Part shown: positions 1-4,546 of the stretch, piece by piece
Layout: each line of letters begins with the position of its first letter
Numbering within the stretch: position 1 is the first letter of the stretch
Assembly: GCA_023484675.1 (NCBI GenBank)
Contig: JAMDAP010000085.1
Span: 1 to 5,786, forward strand
Direction: 5' to 3'
DNA: 5,786 nt
Source of the DNA: Bacillota bacterium
Lineage (GTDB): Bacteria; Bacillota_E; Symbiobacteriia; JAMDAP01
Notes under the pieces: generated by a model
Told to the model about the DNA's origin: nothing
Seen by the model: only the letters and a program-made list of their open reading frames with translations
The model's database searches: none
Position numbers and translations under genes: made by a program

Positions 1-360
1 GTCGATGGCCACGCCCTCGCGTCCGATCTCGCCGCGGGCGAAGTCGTGGTCCGAGTCGTACCCCAGCAGGGTCGGCAGGTCGAAGGCCGTGGACAGGCCG
101 GTCTGCCCGTGCTCCAGGAGGAACTTGAAGCGCTGGTTGGTCTCCTCCGCCGTGCCGAAGCCGGCGAACTGACGCATCGTCCAGAGCTTGCCGCGGTACA
201 TGGTCTCGTGGACGCCGCGGGTGTAGGGGTACTGCCCCGGGTCGGCGAGGTCCCGCTCATAGCGGATGGGCGCGTCCTCCGGCCGGTATGCCTGCTTGAT
301 CTCGCGGTCCGAGATCGTGGCAAAACGGCTCTTGGACAGGGCCTTCTCGGTGAGGGCCAT
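1..360 (-). CDS. Acyl-CoA mutase large subunit (methylmalonyl-CoA mutase family), N-terminal 120 residues; runs off the window
   Basis: This is the start of the catalytic subunit of a coenzyme-B12-dependent acyl-CoA mutase. The family interconverts branched and linear acyl-CoAs, classically (R)-methylmalonyl-CoA and succinyl-CoA, by a radical mechanism. The family signature is clear: [12 protein letters not shown] at residues 44-55, [17 protein letters not shown] at 59-75, [13 protein letters not shown] at 85-97 and GYDSDH at 100-105, ending in GVAID at the window edge. Numbered against the Propionibacterium enzyme, Thr53, Met54, Thr61 and Arg63 match the CoA-contacting Thr77, Met78, Thr85 and Arg87. 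Residue 65 is Phe where that enzyme has Tyr89, a feature of isobutyryl-CoA mutases. The ATG at 360 is fixed by a perfect AAGGAGG at 369-375, eight bases upstream. The protein begins almost directly at the catalytic barrel, as in the short bacterial and archaeal forms whose B12-binding domain is a separate small subunit; that part is not visible. Family is certain; substrate is not. Confidence 0.95.
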   Translation of the reverse strand, partial: MALTEKALSKSRFATISDREIKQAYRPEDAPIRYERDLADPGQYPYTRGVHETMYRGKLWTMRQFAGFGTAEETNQRFKFLLEHGQTGLSTAFDLPTLLGYDSDHDFARGEIGREGVAID

Positions 361-439
361 GGGCCAGGCCTCCTTGCCTTGGAGTTTTCTGTCTTTGCCC
401 AACAATGGCGCGAAAGCAAACCTGGATTCGTCACCGACG

Positions 440-484
440 GGCCAACTTCCTGCCCAGACCGGCCAACTGCCCAAACGGCCGGTC
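440..484. promoter_or_regulatory. Candidate operator or leader hairpin: perfect inverted repeat overlapping a 21-bp direct repeat
   Basis: GACCGGCC at 457-464 and GGCCGGTC at 477-484 form a perfect 8-bp inverted repeat around a 12-base centre, so the half-sites are 20 bp apart, about two helical turns. GGCCAACT occurs at 440-447 and again at 461-468, exactly 21 bp apart, each followed by GCCCA. The cluster lies 80-124 bases upstream of the mutase ATG. It could bind a dimeric repressor or fold in the mutase mRNA leader. No regulator can be named from sequence alone. Confidence 0.4.
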
Positions 485-525
485 AAAATCGGCTAGAAAA
501 AGTATATCCTTCTGCATCGTATGAT
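483..525. promoter_or_regulatory. AT-rich promoter-like patch (weak -10-like hexamers on both strands)
   Basis: This is the only clearly AT-rich stretch in the divergent region. It contains TATGAT on the plus strand at 520-525 and TATACT on the minus strand at 501-506, each one base away from the TATAAT consensus. Neither has a good -35 hexamer at 16-18 bp. If the minus-strand hexamer were used, the inverted repeat at 457-484 would lie in the early transcribed region of the mutase gene. This is inference from composition and partial motifs only. Confidence 0.25.
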
Positions 526-578
526 CCCTCGCGAGCGAAGGAAATGCCAGGTGTTGACGCTGGCCCGTGACTGACTCA

Positions 579-599
579 CCCATCTGTTGCCCAGATGGG
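579..599. repeat. Perfect 8-bp hairpin, CCCATCTG / CAGATGGG
   Basis: CCCATCTG at 579-586 pairs perfectly with CAGATGGG at 592-599 around a 5-base loop. It lies 210 bases upstream of the transporter start. No T-run follows on the plus strand, so it does not look like an intrinsic terminator in that direction. It could be a protein-binding dyad or part of a structured leader. Confidence 0.4.
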
Positions 600-725
600 C
601 TTCCTGTGGCAAAATGTAACTGAAAGCGCCAGCCGCGGTCTGCATCCGGCGACGGAACAGAACCGGCACGGTACGGGGAGTCGAGCCCTGCACCGGCGGC
701 GGGCGCCGGCCCAGAGGTTCGGGCG

Positions 726-762
726 CGCGCGGCTTCGCCTGTCAAAATGCGAAGCGGCCGCG
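726..762 (+). repeat. Hairpin in the transporter leader, GCTTCGC / GCGAAGC
   Basis: GCTTCGC at 732-738 pairs perfectly with GCGAAGC at 749-755 around a 10-base loop, and imperfect GC pairs can extend the stem outward to about 726-762. A second short GC-rich stem, CCGGCG at 693-698 with CGCCGG at 704-709, lies just upstream. Neither is followed by a T-tract, so these are leader structures rather than terminators. In a GC-rich genome short stems arise easily, so function is uncertain. Confidence 0.3.
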
Positions 763-796
763 TCACATCGTCCGGTATCCCTTTGGGAACTGGAAC

Positions 797-803
797 GGAG
801 GTG
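797..803 (+). promoter_or_regulatory. Ribosome binding site that fixes a TTG start for the transporter
   Basis: GGAGGTG is a perfect match to the anti-Shine-Dalgarno end of 16S rRNA and lies six bases before TTG at 810. The in-frame ATG at 747 has no comparable site, and the in-frame ATG at 831 is 27 bases from this one, too far to use it. Confidence 0.8.
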
Positions 804-809
804 CTCGAA

Positions 810-1547
810 TTGCATACCAAGACCCGTTCGATGGTCGTCGTCGGCATGCTGGGAGCTCTGACCGTGGTCATGGGGCTCACTGGAATCGGGTTCATCCCCA
901 TTCCGCCGGTACGGGCGACCATTATGCATTTGCCCGTCATCCTGGCCGGCGTGCTGGAGGGCCCGGCGGCGGGCGCGGCGGTGGGCGCCATCTTCGGCGG
1001 CTTCTCCATGTACCAGGCGGCCGCCACCGGCACGCCCATCGCCAAGGCCCTCTTCCTCAACCCGCTGGTCGCTCTCGTCCCCCGCATCCTGATCGGGCTG
1101 GTCGCCGCCTACGGCTTCCGGCTGGCCCGTTCCCGCTGGGCCCGTGGGTTTACAGCCCTGCTGCTGGCGGCTCTGGCGGGGCGGCTGGGTTTCGCCGCCT
1201 GGGCAGCCCTGCGGGGCGGCGCCATGGCCACCAGTTCCTTCGGCCTGATGTTGTCCGGCACGGTCGTGGCCACCGCCGCGGTCCTCTACCTGCTCTGGCG
1301 GCGCGAGGAGGGCGCGCCCGGCTTCGCCGCAATGCTCGGCACCCTGACCAACACCGTCGGCGTCCTGGGCCTCGGGGTTCTGTTCAAGGCCCTGCCGGCC
1401 CCTCTAGCCTGGACCATCGGCATCACCAACAGCCCGGCCGAGATCTTCGCCGCCATGACCGTCACCACCCTGGTCTACCAGGGCGTAACCCGAGCCCTCG
1501 GCAGCCAGCGCCCGCCGGCGCCGACCCGCACCGTCACCACCCTCTGA
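810..1547 (+). CDS. ECF transporter S component, probably for pantothenate (PanT-like)
   Basis: This is a 245-residue integral membrane protein of the ECF S-component type, the substrate-capturing subunit of energy-coupling-factor vitamin transporters. The first hydrophobic segment (about residues 9-29) leads into FIPIPPVRATIMHLPVI at 28-44 and then a Gly/Ala-rich pair of helices with GAIFGGFSM. Further helices include FLNPLVALVPRILIGLV, a GTLTNTVGVLGLG segment typical of this family, and a last helix near ITNSPAEIFAAM, giving about six in all. The family assignment is from recognition of this pattern. Pantothenate specificity is inferred: the next gene on the strand is coaX, and family members have been predicted as pantothenate transporters from such contexts. 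No ATPase or T subunit is present, so it would share a module encoded elsewhere (group II arrangement). Start is TTG at 810, supported by GGAGGTG six bases upstream. Confidence 0.88.
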   Translation: MHTKTRSMVVVGMLGALTVVMGLTGIGFIPIPPVRATIMHLPVILAGVLEGPAAGAAVGAIFGGFSMYQAAATGTPIAKALFLNPLVALVPRILIGLVAAYGFRLARSRWARGFTALLLAALAGRLGFAAWAALRGGAMATSSFGLMLSGTVVATAAVLYLLWRREEGAPGFAAMLGTLTNTVGVLGLGVLFKALPAPLAWTIGITNSPAEIFAAMTVTTLVYQGVTRALGSQRPPAPTRTVTTL

Positions 1548-1548
1548 C

Positions 1549-1623
1549 CCCCGCCGCCGTAGCCGTATAGGCTGAGCCTGCATTGTGGCGGCGGGTCTCG
1601 ACCCCGCCGCTGCAACGGCAGCG
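1549..1623 (+). promoter_or_regulatory. Candidate mutually exclusive hairpins in the transporter-coaX gap
   Basis: Arm A (CCCGCCGCC, 1550-1558) pairs perfectly over 9 bp with arm B (GGCGGCGGG, 1587-1595). Arm B can instead pair over 8 bp with arm C (CCCGCCGC, 1603-1610). Arms A and C contain the same 9-mer, CCCCGCCGC, at 1549-1557 and 1602-1610. A further 6-bp stem, CGCTGC at 1608-1613 with GCAGCG at 1618-1623, overlaps the end of arm C and therefore fits only with the A:B fold. The last stem ends ten bases before the coaX ribosome binding site. There is no U-tract, so any control would more likely act on translation or mRNA stability. Chance pairing in GC-rich DNA is possible. Confidence 0.35.
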
Positions 1624-1633
1624 CACGATCATC

Positions 1634-1639
1634 AGGAGG
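1634..1639 (+). promoter_or_regulatory. Ribosome binding site that fixes a TTG start for coaX
   Basis: A perfect AGGAGG lies nine bases before TTG at 1649. That start gives a protein beginning MLLAVDVGN, which is exactly where CoaX proteins begin. The longer reading frame from 1583 would add 22 residues unlike the family. Confidence 0.85.
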
Positions 1640-1648
1640 CACAAGAGC

Positions 1649-2428
1649 TTGCTACTCGCAGTCGACGTCGGAAACTCCAATATCAAACTGGGCGCCTTCG
1701 ACGGCCCCAAACTGGTGGAGCACTGGCGCATCGCCACCGAGCGCCACAAAACGGAGGACGAGTACGGCATCCTCCTGAATGAACTCTTCCGCAGCCGTGG
1801 CTGCTGCTTCGCTGATTTTGAGGCGATGGCCATCTCCACCGTCGTGCCGCCCCTCATCCAAACCCTGGAGCAGGTGGCCCGCAAGTACGTCGGCGTGACT
1901 CCCTTGATCGTGGGCGGGCCGGGGGTCAAGACCGGCCTCAAAGTCCGTTACGACAACCCCCGCGAGGCCGGCGCCGACCGCATCGTCGACGCCGTCGCCG
2001 CCCATGCCAAGTACGGCGGCCCCGTGGTGGTCGTCAAGTTCGGCACCGCCACCACGTTCGACGCCATCGCCGGTGATGGGGAATTTCTCGGCGGAGCCAT
2101 CGCCCCCGGGGTGGGGACCTCGACGGAGGCCCTCTTCGCTCGGGCCGCCAGACTCCCTCGTATCGATCTGATCAAGCCGAGAAACGTTATCGGCAAGACC
2201 ACGGTGGAGAGCATGCGGGCCGGCATCCTTTACGGCTTCGCCGGCCAGGTGGACGCCCTGGTGGCGCGGATGCGCCACGAGATGAACGCCCCCAAGGCCC
2301 AGGTCATCGCCACCGGCGGTCTGGCCGAACTTATCGCTCCTGAGACCCGCACCGTCAGCCTGGTCGACCCCTTTCTTACCCTGGAGGGACTGCGGCTCAT
2401 CTACGAACGCAACACGGTGACGGTCTGA
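1649..2428 (+). CDS. coaX: Type III pantothenate kinase (CoaX)
   Basis: This cytoplasmic enzyme phosphorylates pantothenate with ATP, the first committed step of CoA synthesis. The 259-residue length from TTG 1649 is normal for the family. Landmarks in order are the phosphate-binding DVGNSN at 6-11, RHKTEDEYG at 32-40, STVVPPLIQTLE at 63-74, KTGLKVRYDNP at 94-104, the catalytic-region GADRIVDA at 108-115, FGTATTFDA at 131-139, GGAIAPGV at 148-155 with STEALF at 158-163, ATGGLAELIA at 221-230, and the terminal DPFLTLEGLRLIYERN at 240-255. Family recognition is secure. The notable point is residue 130: the usual motif is DFGTATT (VVDFGTATT in B. subtilis CoaX), but the sequence here reads VVKFGTATT, with Lys (AAG) for Asp. 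Whether this is a natural subfamily variant or impairs activity cannot be told from sequence. The preceding transporter gene, 101 bases upstream on the same strand, probably supplies its substrate. Confidence 0.96.
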   Translation: MLLAVDVGNSNIKLGAFDGPKLVEHWRIATERHKTEDEYGILLNELFRSRGCCFADFEAMAISTVVPPLIQTLEQVARKYVGVTPLIVGGPGVKTGLKVRYDNPREAGADRIVDAVAAHAKYGGPVVVVKFGTATTFDAIAGDGEFLGGAIAPGVGTSTEALFARAARLPRIDLIKPRNVIGKTTVESMRAGILYGFAGQVDALVARMRHEMNAPKAQVIATGGLAELIAPETRTVSLVDPFLTLEGLRLIYERNTVTV

Positions 2429-2447
2429 AGAACCGCGGTCGGTGCAA

Positions 2448-2933
2448 CTAAAGAGGTTCCACCTGCTCGATTTTGAGTCCAAAGATCCGCGGTGCCTCCA
2501 GTCCCAATGCAACCAGGTACTGGGACACCTGCGAACGATGGTGGACTTCGTGCTCCGCCATCGCCATGAGCAGGTGCCAGCCCTTCACCGGGTGGCCCTG
2601 CAGCGTGGGGCGCTTGGTCGCCAACACGTCGGGAGGGGCAGCGCGCAGCCGGAGCATTGCGGTTCCATGCTGACGGTTCAAATAGGCAATGGCTTGTTCC
2701 AGGGTGGCACCCAAGTCACGTTCGTGTCCGCCGTAGGCCCAAGTTCCATCCAAGACAGCACGGACAAACATGGCCTCGGCCGAACCGACGTGGCGTATCA
2801 GATCTCCCAGGGTGAACTTGCCTTTGTGGGGAGAATAGTCGATTCGGTCGGGAGGAATGTGGTCCAGGAAGTTGAGGGTTCGCCTGCGTATGCTTTCAAA
2901 GTAGTCGGCAAAATCGCCCGGGCTGCTGATCAT
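2448..2933 (-). CDS. DinB-family putative metal-dependent protein
   Basis: This 161-residue protein has the DinB/YfiT-like four-helix-bundle pattern. The expected metal-binding histidines are present: His48 in LIRHVGSAEAMF, and His128 and His132 in AEHEVHHRSQVSQYL, giving the H...HxxxH triad. Family members include thiol-dependent transferases and hydrolases and many proteins of unknown function; nothing here identifies the substrate. It is the last gene of the minus-strand operon. The ATG at 2933 lies three bases beyond the stop codon of the preceding crotonase gene. Its ribosome binding site, AGGGAGGT at 2939-2946, overlaps that gene's last codons, so translation is probably coupled. It converges on coaX, with 19 bases between the two stop codons. 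The DinB name is historical and does not imply a role in DNA damage. Confidence 0.87.
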   Translation of the reverse strand: MISSPGDFADYFESIRRRTLNFLDHIPPDRIDYSPHKGKFTLGDLIRHVGSAEAMFVRAVLDGTWAYGGHERDLGATLEQAIAYLNRQHGTAMLRLRAAPPDVLATKRPTLQGHPVKGWHLLMAMAEHEVHHRSQVSQYLVALGLEAPRIFGLKIEQVEPL

Positions 2934-2936
2934 GGC

Positions 2937-3722
2937 CTACCTCCCTGAGAACTTGGGCGGCCGCTTGGCGAAGAAGGCCTCCAGCCCCTCCTGGAAATCC
3001 TCCGTGGCTCCCGACGCCATAACCGCCTGGCGCTCCTGTTCCAGCTGTTCTTCCAGCCCGGCCAGGAGGGAACGGTTGAGGAGCGCCTTGGCCCGGGCGA
3101 AGGCCGAAGTCGGACCGCCCGCCAGCCTGGCCGCCAGCTCGCCCGCCGCCCGGCCAAGTTCGGCCACCGGCACCACCTGGTTGACAAGCCCGAGGTCAAG
3201 CGCCTGCTGCGCCTCCAACACTGGGTCTAGGAACAGCAACTCGGAGGCTTTGGCCAGACCAATCTGACGGGCGACAAAGACCGTCCAGCCCCCGTCGGGC
3301 ACTAACCCGGCCGATGTGTACGCCTGCTTGAACCTGGCGGTATCCACAGCCAGGCGCAGGTCACAGGCCATGGCCAGGCTGAACCCTGCCCCTCCCGCCA
3401 CGCCGTTGACCGCCGCAATTACCGGCTTGGGCATTTGCCGAATGTCGAGGATGATTCGGTGCAGCCGCTGGGTCAGGACGCCGAAGACCTCGCTCTTGGG
3501 CCCCTGCCAGTTCTGGAAGAACCGCAGGTCGCCGCCGGAGCAGAAGGCCTTCCCGGCGCCGGTGAGGATGACCGCTCGCACCGACGGATCCCTGCCCACA
3601 GAGGCAACCGCTTCTGCCAGTTCATCCCCAATCCCCAGGTCCAGCGCGTTGTAGCTTTCCGGCCGGTTCAACGTCAGTGTGGCCACCGCCCCGTTCCGAT
3701 CCACCCGCACCAGGTCGCCCAT
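2937..3722 (-). CDS. Enoyl-CoA hydratase/isomerase family protein, PaaG-like
   Basis: This is a crotonase-fold protein of 261 residues from ATG 3722, acting on CoA thioesters. The oxyanion-hole segments are present: AFCSGGDL at 59-66 and NGVAGGAGFSLAMACDL at 106-122. Both glutamates of classical enoyl-CoA hydratase are absent: the first position is Ser115 and the second is a Tyr in KQAYTSAG. GLVPDGG at 139-145 retains an Asp (143) at the place of the catalytic Asp in PaaG (GLIPDCGG), the 1,2-epoxyphenylacetyl-CoA isomerase. Overall similarity to PaaG is also visible in the N-terminal TLTLNRPE and the C-terminal EGLEAFFAKRPPKF. An isomerase is therefore likelier than a hydratase; the exact substrate is unknown, and the other phenylacetate genes are not in the window. 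ATG 3731 gives an ATGA overlap with the upstream stop codon, but AGGGGGG at 3732-3738 is better placed (nine bases) for ATG 3722. Confidence 0.92.
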   Translation of the reverse strand: MGDLVRVDRNGAVATLTLNRPESYNALDLGIGDELAEAVASVGRDPSVRAVILTGAGKAFCSGGDLRFFQNWQGPKSEVFGVLTQRLHRIILDIRQMPKPVIAAVNGVAGGAGFSLAMACDLRLAVDTARFKQAYTSAGLVPDGGWTVFVARQIGLAKASELLFLDPVLEAQQALDLGLVNQVVPVAELGRAAGELAARLAGGPTSAFARAKALLNRSLLAGLEEQLEQERQAVMASGATEDFQEGLEAFFAKRPPKFSGR

Positions 3723-3727
3723 GCTGA

Positions 3728-4534
3728 TCATCCCCCCTGTAGTCCTCGTCGGGTGAGGACTTCGGCCACGAACAGCTCCTTGAAGCCGAGGGAGCGATAG
3801 AGCCGCTCCGGATCGCCGCCGGTGGCCGTCTGCAAGATGGCCAGGGCTGCCCCCTGGGCCTTGGCCATGGCCAGGGCCTGCCGTACCAGGGCCCCGGCGA
3901 CGCCCTTGCGGCGCGCCCTGGGGAGGGTGGACACGGCGTAGAGGCCGGCTGTGTCGCCGGCAACATAGAGGCAGGTGGTCGCTACCGGTCGGCCGTTTAG
4001 CAGCCCGAGCAGGCCGGTGACCCCAGGCTGGCGCAGGGACCGCAGGTTCATTTCGTACATGACCCCGTGCATGTCCGGGCGCACTTCAAAGCCGCCGAGA
4101 AAGGTCTGGCACCAGGCCTGGTACTCGGCCGGGCCTGTGGTCAGGGCAACGGTCAGCCCGGCGGGGACCGGTGCACCTCCACCCGCGCTCTCGCTTCCGA
4201 GGTTGAGGCCGTGGGCCATCACCGTCTGCCGGTACTCGGAGCGGTAACCCCTGGCCAGCAAGGCGCGACGAAGGCCCGGCGGCCTGGAGGCCGGCGTCAG
4301 GTAGGCCGAGGGCGGGATGCGCCGGCTGAGAAAGGGCTCCTCCATCCGGTCCAGGTCCCGGGCCAGGCTGTCGTCGGACAGGCGCAGGGACATCGCCCGA
4401 TTGATCAGGACAGCCGGGACATTCGGATTGATCAGCAACGCCGCCCCGTCCATGGGAGGCGTTTGGGCCAAGAGCGCAAAGTAAGCCCGTTCGTTCTCCT
4501 CGGCTCGATCCCAGGTGGGAACCGCTGTCACCAT
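3728..4534 (-). CDS. GNAT-family N-acetyltransferase
   Basis: This 268-residue protein has a C-terminal GNAT domain (about residues 126-265), which transfers an acyl group from acyl-CoA to an amine. The acetyl-CoA-binding loop is RRKGVAGAL at 208-216, preceded by the beta-strand GLYAVSTLP at 197-205. Family-typical ILQTATGG at 233-240 and LYRSLGFKELF at 245-255 follow, including the Tyr (246) that often acts as general acid. The N-terminal 110 residues look like a degenerate half of the same fold: LRRALLARGYRSEYRQTVM at 88-106 resembles the closing 'long helix, GF' segment of a GNAT domain but no acetyl-CoA loop is seen before it. It sits between the two crotonase genes: 12 bases downstream of the first, with ribosome binding site GAGGAGG at 4542-4548 overlapping that gene's stop codon, and its own stop reaches the start of the second. 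The substrate cannot be predicted. Confidence 0.9.
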   Translation of the reverse strand: MVTAVPTWDRAEENERAYFALLAQTPPMDGAALLINPNVPAVLINRAMSLRLSDDSLARDLDRMEEPFLSRRIPPSAYLTPASRPPGLRRALLARGYRSEYRQTVMAHGLNLGSESAGGGAPVPAGLTVALTTGPAEYQAWCQTFLGGFEVRPDMHGVMYEMNLRSLRQPGVTGLLGLLNGRPVATTCLYVAGDTAGLYAVSTLPRARRKGVAGALVRQALAMAKAQGAALAILQTATGGDPERLYRSLGFKELFVAEVLTRRGLQGG

Positions 4535-4546
4535 GCCGCGGCCTCC

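Larger units (their letters stand above)
361..809. other. Divergent intergenic region between the mutase and transporter genes
   Basis: No convincing gene lies in these 449 bases; the open frames crossing it lack ribosome binding sites and recognisable protein content. From left to right it holds the mutase ribosome binding site, a direct repeat and a perfect inverted repeat at 440-484, an AT-rich patch at about 483-525, an 8-bp hairpin at 579-599, a GC-rich hairpin at 693-709, a hairpin at 726-762 and the transporter ribosome binding site. Promoters for both divergent genes must lie here unless transcription enters from outside, but I see no complete -35/-10 pair with good spacing on either strand. 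Confidence 0.7.

Noticed and set aside
554..582. TTGACG at 554-559 as a -35 for the transporter
   Set aside because: The bases 16-18 bp downstream (tcaccc, caccca, acccat) do not resemble a -10 element.
740..745. Perfect TTGACA hexamer on the minus strand as a mutase promoter -35
   Set aside because: The expected -10 position at 717-722 reads CCGAAC on that strand, with no TATAAT-like match at 16-18 bp spacing; it also lies within a hairpin.
431..1087. Long minus-strand open frame across the intergenic region and the transporter N-terminus
   Set aside because: It has no ribosome binding site, low-complexity Arg/Pro/Ala-rich content and no family resemblance; it overlaps a well-supported gene on the other strand.
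2429..2459. Bidirectional terminator between convergent coaX and the DinB gene
   Set aside because: Only an 8-bp palindrome (ACCGCGGT, 2432-2439) and a 5-bp GAACC/GGTTC pair with a 20-base loop are present, without a T-run on either strand.
1652..2512. 286-codon minus-strand open frame opposite coaX
   Set aside because: Antisense shadow of coaX in GC-rich DNA: Gly/Asp/His-rich translation with no recognisable domain.
2442..2948. 168-codon plus-strand open frame opposite the DinB gene
   Set aside because: Shadow of the DinB gene, whose metal-binding motif and ribosome binding site are clear on the minus strand.
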